Assembly: GCA_016721435.1 (NCBI GenBank)
Contig: JADKIC010000024.1
Coordinates: forward strand, 1-64,000
Source of the DNA: Bacteroidota bacterium
GTDB taxonomy: Bacteria; Bacteroidota; Bacteroidia; AKYH767-A; OLB10
Direction of reading: 5' to 3'
DNA: 64,000 bases
Under the pieces are notes generated by a model. The model ran no database searches. It was not told where the DNA came from and worked only from the letters and a program-made list of their open reading frames with translations. The position numbers and the translations under genes were made by a program. Shown here piece by piece: positions 43,032 to 51,753 of the stretch (position 1 is its first letter; the number at the start of each line of letters is the position of its first letter).

Positions 43032-43479
43032 TTAATCCAACCTCATCACATTAAAATCTTTTCCATTGATCGAAACCCGGTCGCCTTTTCGTCTTCCCAG
43101 CAACACCCTTCCCAATGGAGATTGTGGAGAGAGTAATATGTATTCTTCATTATTAAAAACCACTTTTGCCCAATGCTATACTCAATAAAAATATACCCTT
43201 ATCGGTTGAAATCAGGCTTCCCGGAACGATGAGGTCTGAGTGCTTTTTAAAATCTATCCTCTGAAAAACTTCTTTCATCTGAAGTACTTCCTCTAACTGC
43301 CGTCCCAACTTCTCCTGCTCAATATTCATCATGGCACGTGCCGTTTCGTGCTTATCACCGGCGGAACTTTTGGATTCGCCCTGAATAGACTGTATTAATT
43401 CGTCAAGGTCGCCTTGTATTGCAGCCATCTTTTCTTCTAAAATTCTCAAACAATGGGCTGATAGTTCGGTTTTTAACAT
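43032..43479 (-). CDS. GreA/GreB-like transcription factor family protein (frameshifted near C-terminus)
   Basis: The first frame (43153-43479) gives a coiled coil with ETKSSAGDKHETARAMMNIEQEKLGRQLEE (a motif shared by small Gre-like proteins of Bacteroidota), then STDKGIFLLSIALGK. An extra A in AAAA near 43164 breaks the frame; removing it gives VVFNNEEYILLSPQSPLGRVLLG and a stop at 43032. Whole protein about 149 residues. Gre-type factors rescue backtracked RNA polymerase; members of this shorter family are less well studied. Confidence 0.72.
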
Positions 43480-43577
43480 GGGAGTAAAAGTAGTACTTAT
43501 ACTATTCTGGTAATTAAATGCTATAAGTAGCGTTTCATTCTTTGGTAGATTTGCGATAGGCGGGATTTTTGATTATT

Positions 43578-43608
43578 AACACCTGCTCGGCTAGGGCAGG
43601 CAGGTGTT
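43578..43608. terminator. Stem-loop AACACCTG...CAGGTGTT
   Basis: AACACCTG at 43578-43585 pairs with CAGGTGTT at 43601-43608 with a GC-rich loop. It lies about 90 bp beyond the 3' end of the broken propeller gene (minus) and fits a terminator, though the T tract is short. Confidence 0.45.
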
Positions 43609-43697
43609 TATGGGGTAACAAACTTCTGCTACCACCAAATTGTCTGCGGAGCACGAAAACCCGCCTAATGCAAATGTGCTGTTTGCAACAGTTATTT

Positions 43698-44697
43698 TTA
43701 CTTCGTCCAAGGTTCTTTGTCTTTAGCGTTCATAAAATTATTTCCGTCATAAATACTTATTCCTTGCCAGGTGCCGAACCAAAGTTGACCTTTGTTATCC
43801 TCAAGTATACTTTGAACCACGTTTGTGGTTAATCCGTTTTCCGTTGTGAATTGGGTGAAATTTGCTCCATCGTATCGGTACACGCCATAACCTTCTGCCG
43901 AAAACCAAATATTTCCCTGGCTTCCTTTTCACAAAATTATAGGTTTCTATACCTTCAATAATATCCATCCTTTAGTGAAGTTAGTATGTTTTACCATCAT
44001 ATTTACTCACACCACCATTAAAAGTTCCAATCCAAATATTTCCTTGCTTGTCTTCTAAAATATCCGCGATATTATTGTCTGTAAGTCCATTTTTAGATGT
44101 TAAATGAATGAATTCGCCACTTTTGTGTTTGAAAATTCCATTTCCATCGGTAGTATTTTTGCCGTCAAAATGACTAACCCCACCAATCGAACCAACCCAA
44201 ATGAGTCCGCTTTTGTCAATTGTCAGCTTTTAAATTTCATCATCTTGCAGGCCATCTTTTTTTGAGTATGTAGTAAATTTTTCACCATCGTATTTTATGA
44301 GGCCATAGTCAGTCCCAAACCATAAATGTCCTGCTTTATCTTCAACAATTTCTCTAACAACATTAAGTGTGCGGAGTCCTTCGATTGAAATTTTTTCAAG
44401 TGTTTTACCATCGTAGCGTATAATCCCATTTCCATTTGTTCCAAACCAATAGTTCCCTTTTTTGTCTTGATACATTGTCCTTACAAACTCCCTTACCATT
44501 CCATTTAAATTGGTGTGAATTTGCGGAAATGTTGTACTTTGATTTGAATTTGTTGGTTGATTGTTTATTCCGTTTTTTGTTGTATCATTTATCGATTTTT
44601 CTTTCACTTGTACTGTGCAAAATGATATTTGAAAAGTCAAAACAATTAGAATTAAATTTCTTATTATAGATATTTTCTTGCTTTCAATGTTTGTCAT
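43698..44697 (-). pseudogene. Two-component-regulator-type propeller protein, heavily broken
   Basis: Intact pieces are 44230-44697 (155 residues) and 43698-43883 (61 residues). Between them Reg_prop-like phrases (FDGKNTTDGNGIF, DNNIADILEDKQGN) can be followed in alternating frames, with stops at several points. The start has a lipoprotein-like signal (LILIVLTFQISFC). Repeats are WFGTNGNGIIRYDGKTLEKISIEGL-type. The sequence is noticeably more AT-rich than its neighbours, so either a real transferred, decaying gene or a stretch with many sequencing errors. No output domain is visible. Confidence 0.65.
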
Positions 44698-44756
44698 ATT
44701 GCTGATCTTATAATTGTTGCTAACTTGTGACTTACATAATTTTAAAACCCCATCAG

Positions 44757-44905
44757 GAACGCAGATCTCGTTACTTCATCCCGAGACAAGTGAAGCTGAT
44801 TTTTTATTCCTGCCCGCCGAAGCCTGCTCCTTCACTAAAGTTTTGGAGCACAAAGTACGCCGTCGCTAAAGCTTTGGCGCACATAGTTGGCGAAGGAGGA
44901 TTTTT
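44757..44905. repeat. Dispersed repeat, GAACGCAGATCTCGTTACTT family, copy 1
   Basis: Matches 48994-49092 over GGAACGCAGATCTCGTTACT, TCCCGAGACAAGTGA and GCTGATTTTTTAT, followed by CCTGCCCGCCGAAGCC. The core TCTCG...CGAGA is a short palindrome. Confidence 0.7.
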
Positions 44906-45017
44906 CACTGATAGGAATGATAAGCCCGGTAATTTTTCACGAAATTGGTTACGATGATATAATTTAATTAACAAACATATCTCATCTACAATGAAAAAAT
45001 CCATTTGCATTTTTAGA

Positions 45018-45488
45018 TTAATTAAGGAATAAATACGCACCATTTAACACCGTCGCGAAACTCACCCAGAGCAAATACGGAATGTTCATGTATCCGGCTG
45101 CAGGATGGATTCGCCGGAAGAGCATGATCATCCAGACAATACTTCCCCACATTAAAAGTATATCGACGAGTGCGAGGCCGATGTTTCTAAAATAGAAAAA
45201 GAAAAAACTCCAGAGGAAATTGAGCGTGAGCTGCAAAAAGAAAACTCTGATGGCGGTTGTTCTAAGTGCGGAATCGGGTTTTATCAATACCAGATACAGA
45301 GAAATACCCATTATTATATAAAGGGTTGTCCATACCGGACCGAAGATCCATCCGGGTGGATTAAAGGAGGGCGCATTCAATGTCTGGTACCAACCTGTTA
45401 TTCCTTCAGCAGTGAAATAGCCGGAAATACCGCCGGTGATCAATGGAATTAAAATAGAAATAAGGAGAAGAAATGGTTTGCTTTTCAT
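45018..45488 (-). CDS. tspO: TspO/MBR family protein
   Basis: 156 residues with five membrane helices. The family block is APSFNPPGWIFGPVWTTLYIIMG (Trp-rich, residues about 38-61, shortened here), and LQLTLNFLWSFFFFYF and AAGYMNIPYLLWVSFATVLN follow. TspO homologues bind porphyrins and may act in tetrapyrrole or stress responses. Probably monocistronic. Confidence 0.9.
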   Translation of the reverse strand: MKSKPFLLLISILIPLITGGISGYFTAEGITGWYQTLNAPSFNPPGWIFGPVWTTLYIIMGISLYLVLIKPDSALRTTAIRVFFLQLTLNFLWSFFFFYFRNIGLALVDILLMWGSIVWMIMLFRRIHPAAGYMNIPYLLWVSFATVLNGAYLFLN

Positions 45489-45536
45489 AAAATTGATTTG
45501 ATGGATGTAAAGTAAAGAATATTCCGAAAAGAAAGC

Positions 45537-46097
45537 TCATTTATTTTTGTTTTTTCCTTTCATCCAGGCCGGCTTCGCTTTCACCGTCTTTTTAAATACC
45601 GGACAGTTTTCATGGTGCGCATTGGGCAGATAACCGGTACTGACCAGGAACTCATTGACAATTTCTCCTCCGGTAAATCGAAAAGTTTTCTTGAACAGTT
45701 TGGTCCATTCGGTTTTGTCAAGCGGGTGATAATGGTCGAGCCACGCTTTAAAGGAGCCAAATTCCTTTTGCAAACCAAGTATTGTCTTTGCATTGGCTAT
45801 GGCCGCATCCACTTTTAACCTGTTGCGTATGATCCCGGCATCGTTCAACAATCGCTCGCGATCCTTGTCTTTGTAGGAAGCAATTTTTTTTATGTTGAAG
45901 GCATGATAGGCTTTTCTGAAATTCTGTTCCTTTTTGAGTATGGTGGTCCAACTGAGTCCCGCCTGATTTATTTCAAGGATCAATCGCCCGAATAATTCAT
46001 TGTCCTCTTTGATAGGAAAACCATAGGCGGTGTCATGATAGATGCGGTGAAGATGGTCTATCTCTAGTTGTGAAACGAAGTTGCAGTAAGCGGACAT
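45537..46097 (-). CDS. tag: DNA-3-methyladenine glycosylase I
   Basis: 186 residues of the TagI family, which excises 3-methyladenine from DNA. Seen are the N-terminal YHDTAYGFPIKEDNELF, the catalytic/recognition block LEINQAGLSWTTILKKEQNFR, and the C-terminal zinc-site region YLPNAHHENCPVF. With Cys5 near the N-terminus (YC) these give the Cys/His zinc ligands expected. Cytoplasmic; no operon partner. Confidence 0.92.
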   Translation of the reverse strand: MSAYCNFVSQLEIDHLHRIYHDTAYGFPIKEDNELFGRLILEINQAGLSWTTILKKEQNFRKAYHAFNIKKIASYKDKDRERLLNDAGIIRNRLKVDAAIANAKTILGLQKEFGSFKAWLDHYHPLDKTEWTKLFKKTFRFTGGEIVNEFLVSTGYLPNAHHENCPVFKKTVKAKPAWMKGKNKNK

Positions 46098-46486
46098 AGC
46101 GGACAGGGTATGGGTTAAAAATAATCTAATTCTGTTAATAATTCTAAAAGAGTTAACTGAGGCCTGTTATAATATAAAAATAACAATTATAGATAGGTGT
46201 AAATAGTTCCTGATTTGTAAGCATAACTAATATGAGCTGTTTTACTTTTCATAATTTCCAAATTGCCTTTTTCCATATAAAATTCGGCTGCTCCTTTGGC
46301 TGGAATTCGCGCAATTAATACGTTTTAGTCCATCTTTTTTACATTTCAAGTTGTATTTTCAATGCCCCAAATTCTTTATTATTTTTATTAAAACAATAAT
46401 ATTTCATCTTTGTAGACTGCGTTTAACCTATAAAATAGATAGCCCCTTATCCTCATAACAACCCTATCAAATACTATAATAAATTC
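46098..46486. other. AT-rich intergenic region upstream of the cytochrome c gene
   Basis: No gene seen. CATCTTTG near 46404 resembles the -7 element imperfectly and would leave a leader of about 75 nt before the ATG at 46487. Confidence 0.35.
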
Positions 46487-47050
46487 ATGAAAAATCCCCT
46501 CCTTCTTCTTGGCATTACCGCCATCCTTAGTTCTTGTTCACAACCAGCCCCACAAGAAAAAGCGGCAATGGTTGATTCTTCTTCGGTCAGCATTACAAGA
46601 GGTGAGTACCTTGTAAATACAAGTGGCTGCAACGACTGTCATTCCCCAAAAATGATGACGGATAAAGGACCCGTTCCTGATCCTGCATTGTTACTTTCCG
46701 GCCACCCTCAAAACCTGCCTCTGCCCGGTTCTGACACCGCTACCTCGAACCATTGGATTTTATTCCATATGGGTGGTACCGCTGCTAAAGGTCCCTGGGG
46801 AACATCCTTCGCTGCAAACCTGACGCCTGATCCGACCGGACTTGGTAATTGGTCAGAAGAGCAGTTTTTTAATGCTATGCGAAAAGGGTATTACAAAGGT
46901 ATTGAAGGCGGTCGTATGTTACTTCCCCTGATGCCCTGGCCAGCCTATGCTCAAATGACGGATGAAGATCTGCGCTCTATTTTTGCATACCTGAAAAGCT
47001 TGCCGCCGGTAAAAAATATTGTTCCTGCTCCCCTTCCTCCCGGAGCATAA
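46487..47050 (+). CDS. Cytochrome c family lipoprotein (single CxxCH)
   Basis: 187 residues. A lipobox-like ILSSCSQ (Cys at about 17) suggests anchoring to the periplasmic face of a membrane. One c-heme site is CNDCH at about 48-52, with a later Met-rich stretch (MLLPLMPWPAYAQMTDEDLRSIFAYLKSLPPVKN) providing a possible axial ligand. It resembles monohaem domains of electron-transfer c-type cytochromes; the partner oxidase or dehydrogenase is not in the window. A good terminator follows at 47068. Confidence 0.87.
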   Translation: MKNPLLLLGITAILSSCSQPAPQEKAAMVDSSSVSITRGEYLVNTSGCNDCHSPKMMTDKGPVPDPALLLSGHPQNLPLPGSDTATSNHWILFHMGGTAAKGPWGTSFAANLTPDPTGLGNWSEEQFFNAMRKGYYKGIEGGRMLLPLMPWPAYAQMTDEDLRSIFAYLKSLPPVKNIVPAPLPPGA

Positions 47051-47067
47051 ATTATTTCAACCATCAT

Positions 47068-47106
47068 ATCCGGATATAGCTAGTACTGTTATATCCGGAT
47101 TTTTTT
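47068..47106 (+). terminator. Rho-independent terminator after the cytochrome c gene
   Basis: ATCCGGATATA (47068-47078) pairs with TATATCCGGAT (47090-47100), an 11-bp stem with an 11-nt loop, and is followed at once by a run of seven T. It lies 18 bp after the stop codon. Confidence 0.88.
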
Positions 47107-47398
47107 AATCATTCACCGAAGGACATCTTTCATTGTTTACTTCCAGATCGTTTTAAATAATCGCCAAAAAATATTATCGTTGTTTATAACCTCCACCCAC
47201 TCGTAACTTTCGTAATTCGCAACTTTCGTACTCTTTCGTACCTGCCTGCCGGAACTTCATATACTATTTTTCAATTCATTAATATTTTTAAGGAACGCTG
47301 ATGACGCTGATTTTTTAGGATTTGCGCAGATTTGATTTCGGAAGTTTAAACAACTTTCGTATCCTTTCGTACCTGCCTGCCGGCAGTCAGGTTTCGCT
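47107..47398. other. Intergenic with a degenerate AACGCTGAT-type repeat
   Basis: Near 47293 GGAACGCTGATGACGCTGAT is followed by a TTTTTTAGGATTTGCGCAGAT-like arm; this resembles the 44757 and 48994 families. Elsewhere TTTCGTA-rich phrases recur. No ORF. Confidence 0.5.
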
Positions 47399-47728
47399 CT
47401 AATTCATTTTTACGCCTTCCATCTTTTTCACCTCCCCCCGCTCATACGTCGTTGTCAAAATAAGTTCGCCGGTTTCGTCCCATACTTTCCACTCTCCCTC
47501 TTTTAAACCGAGACGATACTTGCGTTCTTCCTTGGGCTTACCATCGTCGAAGAAAAATTTATGTACTCCGTTTTCCTGTCCTTCAAAATATTCCCCTTCA
47601 AAGGCTAACTTTCCATTGGAATAAAATTGCTTCCACATCCCATCCTGATTTCCCTCTACATAATTTCCTTCCGCGATGTATTGTCCGTTCTTGTATTTCC
47701 AGGGACCTTCACGCAAACCTCCTGTCAT
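47399..47728 (-). CDS. YwqK/MORN-repeat protein, C-terminal part (frameshifted)
   Basis: 109 residues with about five MORN-like repeats (GPWKYKNGQYIAEGNYVEG, NGKLAFEGEYFEGQENG), typical of YwqK-family proteins with about 22-residue YxxGxxxxEGxxxxGxxxG units. Part of the gene starting at 48886. Confidence 0.72.
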   Translation of the reverse strand: MTGGLREGPWKYKNGQYIAEGNYVEGNQDGMWKQFYSNGKLAFEGEYFEGQENGVHKFFFDDGKPKEERKYRLGLKEGEWKVWDETGELILTTTYERGEVKKMEGVKMN

Positions 47729-48036
47729 ATTACCCTCGCAATAATGTTATCAAACTCATCGAATTCCTTGCTTGGTCCATCTTCTTTTCCGTTCTTGAAA
47801 TTTTCTTCACGTAACAATTTTCCATTGGGATAAAACCATTTCCAGTTTCCTTCCGGCTGACTTTTCAAATAGGCTCCCTGCTGTTGAATCTGTTTGTTGG
47901 TGTAATAAAATACCCAAAGTCCATCCCGCAAGCCATCTTTAAAGCTGCCCTCTGCCTTCATAGCTTCCGTCCGGATAATAATACTTCCACATCCCCTGCT
48001 GACGACCTTGCGGATCAACAGTACCTCCCTCTGCAA
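47725..48036 (-). CDS. YwqK/MORN-repeat protein, middle part (frameshifted)
   Basis: 103 residues; from about position 47960 down the frame is family-like (GSFKDGLRDGLWVFYYTNKQ, NGKLLREENFKNGKEDG), the upstream residues being out of frame. Its end overlaps 47399-47728 by 4 nt. Confidence 0.68.
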   Translation of the reverse strand: MQREVLLIRKVVSRGCGSIIIRTEAMKAEGSFKDGLRDGLWVFYYTNKQIQQQGAYLKSQPEGNWKWFYPNGKLLREENFKNGKEDGPSKEFDEFDNIIARVI

Positions 48037-48886
48037 TTATTTTATCCTTCTCGTATAATTTACTGATCGTAATATTTCCTTCTTTATCAAACTCTCTGTA
48101 CACACCTTCCTTCACACCATTAATGATATTTACGGAACTCTTCGGTCTGCCCGTATTGTGATACTCCCTTTTAATATCCAGTTTCACATTGGCCAGTTCA
48201 TCCTCCACGAGCGAACCATTCTTCCATATCTCCATCTTCTTGACTATTCCATCCGGAGTCAGCCATCTGAAAATTCCGTTCTTCACATCATCTTTCCAGG
48301 TACCATCTTCCTTCACCACACCGGAAGGATAAAATTCTTTCCATACCCCTTGCTTAAAACCGAACTTATCGTACCGGTTAATCTTTTCCTGCTTAACGAA
48401 AAAACCATTTTTATACGTGGTCAGCGTTACGATACGGCCATCCTCTGCAAACTCTTTCGCGATACCATTTTCTACACCACCACTCAAAGGAATTATTTGT
48501 GCAAGAAATCCTTTTTCCGAATAATAATTGGCAATGCTATCCGCAGCACCATTAACCATCCAGCGTTCGAGATAGACGGTTCCTGTGGGAAAATAATCGC
48601 GTTGCCAGCCGTTTTTAAGACCATCACGGTATTGGATATCCGAAGTTTTATTTCCTTTCTCATCGTAAAATTTCCAAAGACTATCCAGCTTCCCTTCCAA
48701 TCGATTGCCCTCTGACTTTAAAATACCGGTTTCATAGTAGGCCTTCCAGTAGCCATCGGGTTGATTGTTTTTGAAATTTCCCTCTGAACTCACTTTTCCG
48801 TTGGGGTAATAGAACTTCATGGGTCCGTCGGTTTGGGAAGATGCGGTAGACCATATTAGAATAAATAAAATAAGAAGGTATTTCAT
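47939..48886 (-). CDS. YwqK/MORN-repeat protein, N-terminal part (frameshifted)
   Basis: 315 residues. A signal peptide (TASS-Q) is followed by about 13 MORN-like repeats beginning GPMKFYYPNGKVSSEGNFKN; one block (GVWKEFYPSGVVKEDGTWKDD) shows the unit well. YwqK domains are called antitoxin-like in databases, but long exported MORN proteins in Bacteroidota have unknown function. One extra G near 47960 breaks the frame. Full length about 495 residues. Confidence 0.75.
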   Translation of the reverse strand: MKYLLILFILIWSTASSQTDGPMKFYYPNGKVSSEGNFKNNQPDGYWKAYYETGILKSEGNRLEGKLDSLWKFYDEKGNKTSDIQYRDGLKNGWQRDYFPTGTVYLERWMVNGAADSIANYYSEKGFLAQIIPLSGGVENGIAKEFAEDGRIVTLTTYKNGFFVKQEKINRYDKFGFKQGVWKEFYPSGVVKEDGTWKDDVKNGIFRWLTPDGIVKKMEIWKNGSLVEDELANVKLDIKREYHNTGRPKSSVNIINGVKEGVYREFDKEGNITISKLYEKDKIIAEGGTVDPQGRQQGMWKYYYPDGSYEGRGQL

Positions 48887-48993
48887 ACTATGCGAATATA
48901 CAAGATTGATTTACTTAAAATATAATAATCAGGTAATATATTGCATGACACTTTCATCTTTATAAATTCATTTTATAAATTCAAGATTTTTGA

Positions 48994-49092
48994 TAGAACG
49001 CAGATCTCGTTACTTCGTCCCGAGACAAGTGACGCTGATTTTTTATGCCTGCCCACCGAAGCCTCGCTAAAGTTGGGATTTGCGGTGGGATT
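48994..49092. repeat. Dispersed repeat, GAACGCAGATCTCGTTACTT family, copy 2
   Basis: See 44757-44905; shares GAACGCAGATCTCGTTACTT, CCCGAGACAAGTGA and GCTGATTTTTTATGCC. It lies between the YwqK and nadA genes. Confidence 0.7.
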
Positions 49093-49112
49093 TGTATTGT
49101 CGAAAAATTTTT

Positions 49113-50102
49113 TTACTTACTAATTTCCAGCATCCGTTGGAGGGGTTTTAGGGCAGCATCAAAAAGAGCAGGATCAATAGTTACTTCAGGGCGCTCGTGT
49201 TTCATGCAGAGATAGAGTTTCTCCAGCGTATTGAGTTTCATGTGTGGACAATCGTTGCAGGCACAGTTGTTATTGGGAGGTGCCGGAATAAAAGTTTTTG
49301 TGGGAGATGCTTTGGCCATCTGATGTAAAATCCCGCTCTCTGTGGCAACAATGAATGACCTGGCAGGATTTTCCTTTGTGAAATTCAGCATACCTGTAGT
49401 AGATCCGATAAAATCGGCAAGTTTCAATACAACTTCTTCACACTCGGGATGAGCAATGAACAAAGCATCCGGATGTTGCGCTTTTAATTTGGTAATCTTT
49501 TCCAAGGAGAAAATTTCATGCACCATGCAGGTACCGTCCCATAATAAGAGATCGCGACCGGTCTTCTTGGCTACCCAGGCACCCAGGTTTTTATCGGGAG
49601 CAAAAATAATAGGTGTCGCTTCCGGTACACTCTGCACTACTTTCACGGCATTACTCGAGGTGCAAATGATATCACTCTGTGCCTTGATCGCAGCGGTGCA
49701 GTTGATGTAACTGATCACGACATGGTCAGGATGGGCTTCCCGAAATTTTCTAAACTCATCCGGCGGACAAGAATCGGCGAGTGAACAACCTGCCCGATAA
49801 TCCGGCATGACTACTTTTTTGGTAGGATTCAACAACTTGGCAGTTTCCGCCATAAAATGAACACCTGCAAAAACAATCATGTCCGCTTTGGTCCGCGCTG
49901 CCTCTTGTGCTAAACCTAAACTATCGCCGATATAATCTGCAATATCCTGAATATCAGAATCCTGATAATAATGTGCCAATATAACAGCATTTTTCTGCAC
50001 TTTTAGGTCACGAATGGCCTCAAAAAGGTCCAGGCGTGGATCTACAGGTTCATTGACGAAACCCTGCAGTTGGAGTTCAGATTCTGTGATTGGATGTGAC
50101 AT
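49113..50102 (-). CDS. nadA: Quinolinate synthase A
   Basis: About 329 residues from the ATG at 50102 (an ATG at 50132 adds 10 residues of doubtful value). It condenses iminoaspartate with dihydroxyacetone phosphate to quinolinate for NAD synthesis. Seen are ILAHYYQDSDIQDIADYIGDSL, the Cys of AGCSLADSC, Cys in WDGTCMVHE, and CACNDCPHM, giving the [4Fe-4S] ligands, plus TGMLNFTKE. Cytoplasmic and oxygen-sensitive. NadB and NadC are not in the window. An AT-rich gap of 740 bp lies upstream. Confidence 0.96.
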   Translation of the reverse strand: MSHPITESELQLQGFVNEPVDPRLDLFEAIRDLKVQKNAVILAHYYQDSDIQDIADYIGDSLGLAQEAARTKADMIVFAGVHFMAETAKLLNPTKKVVMPDYRAGCSLADSCPPDEFRKFREAHPDHVVISYINCTAAIKAQSDIICTSSNAVKVVQSVPEATPIIFAPDKNLGAWVAKKTGRDLLLWDGTCMVHEIFSLEKITKLKAQHPDALFIAHPECEEVVLKLADFIGSTTGMLNFTKENPARSFIVATESGILHQMAKASPTKTFIPAPPNNNCACNDCPHMKLNTLEKLYLCMKHERPEVTIDPALFDAALKPLQRMLEISK

Positions 50103-50323
50103 AGTTCGGTTAAAACGTTTTTCTGAGGGCAAAAGTATGGGGGAAAAACCAGATAGGGGGATTTGTTATGATTTAAAAATCAGTTTAACATTAGGTCCAT
50201 TTTTCAGCAAGCAGGTTTTACACACAGTATATTATTTATATATTTATTTAATAAGTATTATATGTTAATATATAGCTGTTCATAATGTGTATTCCTTTTT
50301 GATGAAACCCTTGATGAGGCAAC

Positions 50324-50468
50324 TTATCCCACTTTATTCACAATTTTATGGATAGATTTAACAGGTTAAACTATTGATAATAAAACAAGCAGCATTGTTA
50401 TTAACAACTGTTGATAAAGTAGTCTGTTCATTAATACCTGATCAAAAAAGAGTATAAATGGTGAATAA
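50324..50468. other. Candidate DnaA-box cluster in an AT-rich gap (possible origin)
   Basis: The 770-bp AT-rich gap (50103-50874) has no gene. It holds DnaA-box-like 9-mers: TTATTCACA (50334-50342, plus), TTATCCCAC (50324-50332, two mismatches), TTATTAACA (50398-50406), TTATCAACA on the minus strand (50409-50417) and TTATTCACC on the minus strand (50460-50468). One is an accepted variant of TTATCCACA, the others are near matches. Interpreting it as oriC is inference. Confidence 0.3.
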
Positions 50469-50682
50469 CTTCGTTCATAAGGATTCACAAATTCAGGGGT
50501 TAAAAATTAGGAAGCGATAGGTTTATATTTAAGCTACCCGCCTTTTACAATTCCAAATAATGTTGTCGTATAGATATGAACAGCTTTTTGCGATATGAAC
50601 AGAGATATGAACATGCTGTTTTGTCGTTCTAATTATATTTTTTCGATTTATAGTACCTATAGTAATAAAAACACTTTTGCTA

Positions 50683-50850
50683 CCGGCTACCAGCTTCCGG
50701 CTGCCAGCTATTTTTTCTACCGATAATTTTTTATTTCAATGACGAACTTTCGCCGCGTGCTACCACCTTTTATCCTTCAGAGAGTATTTATAATGTACCA
50801 TAAATTATATATACAAAAGAATAGCCGGAAGCCGGTAGCTGGCAGCCTAA
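50683..50850. repeat. Inverted GCCGG-rich repeats upstream of the methyltransferase
   Basis: GCTACCGGCTACCAGCTTCC near 50683 and its inverted relative GCCGGAAGCCGGTAGCTGGC near 50823 flank about 110 bp. They could fold into one long stem with AT-rich sequence between. Confidence 0.55.
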
Positions 50851-50874
50851 TGCATATTTATTACTTTCGCCACA

Positions 50875-51753
50875 ATGTTACTCCTCACTCCCGAAAAATT
50901 TACTGATTACGAACTACTTGACTGTGGTGATTTTGAGAAATTAGAACGTTTTGGAAAGTACATTACCATCCGCCCCGAGCCGCAGGCTGTCTGGAGTAGA
51001 AAATGGGAGGTAAAAGAATGGGAGAAGAGAGCACATGTGCGTTTTGTTCCTAAAAGCAGTTCGGCAGGTACCTGGAAAAAGTTGAAAGATATGCCCGATC
51101 AATGGCGGATGCAGTATGCTTTTAATAAGACGGATGTAATTTGTTTCCGGTTGGGATTAACTTCTTTTAAGCATGTAGGGATTTTTCCGGAACAGGCTGT
51201 CAACTGGGAGTATATCTACAATAACATAAAGACGATTCGTAAAACAATTGATCAGCCCCGTGTTTTAAATTTGTTTGCCTATACCGGTGGAGCATCCCTT
51301 GCTGCCAAAGCTGCCGGTGCAGATATCACGCATCTTGACTCTATAAAACAAGTGGTGACCTGGGCGAAAGAGAATATGGAGCTAAGTCATCTCGATGGTA
51401 TTCGCTGGCTGGTGGAAGATGCAATGACCTATGTAAAACGCGAAGTAAAAAGAGGTAAGAAATATCATGGTATTATTCTCGATCCGCCTGCCTACGGACA
51501 TGGTCCCGATGGAGAGCATTGGAAACTCGAGGAAATGATCAATGATATGATGAAGTACGTCTCTGAATTACTTGAACCTGAAAACTCCTTTTTAGTCCTG
51601 AACACCTACTCCCTCGGTTTCTCTTCTCTCATCATTAAAAACTTAATGGAAGATCATTTCGGAAAAAGAGGAGCAATAGCCGAATGCGGAGAAATCTATT
51701 TACAGGCCACCAGCGGCGTGGTTTTACCATTGGGTGTTGTAGGCAGAATTTAG
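50875..51753 (+). CDS. Class I SAM-dependent methyltransferase (RlmI-like rRNA methyltransferase family)
   Basis: 292 residues. A PUA-like N-terminal part precedes the Rossmann-type methyltransferase: motif I NLFAYTGGASLAAKAAG, motif II around THLDSIKQVVTWA, and motif IV LDPPAYGHGPDG, a pattern shared by 23S rRNA 5-methylcytosine/RlmI-like enzymes (N-P-P-Y replaced here by DPPAYG). Exact target not resolved. The stop overlaps by 3 nt the stop of the convergent GloVer gene. Confidence 0.85.
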   Translation: MLLLTPEKFTDYELLDCGDFEKLERFGKYITIRPEPQAVWSRKWEVKEWEKRAHVRFVPKSSSAGTWKKLKDMPDQWRMQYAFNKTDVICFRLGLTSFKHVGIFPEQAVNWEYIYNNIKTIRKTIDQPRVLNLFAYTGGASLAAKAAGADITHLDSIKQVVTWAKENMELSHLDGIRWLVEDAMTYVKREVKRGKKYHGIILDPPAYGHGPDGEHWKLEEMINDMMKYVSELLEPENSFLVLNTYSLGFSSLIIKNLMEDHFGKRGAIAECGEIYLQATSGVVLPLGVVGRI

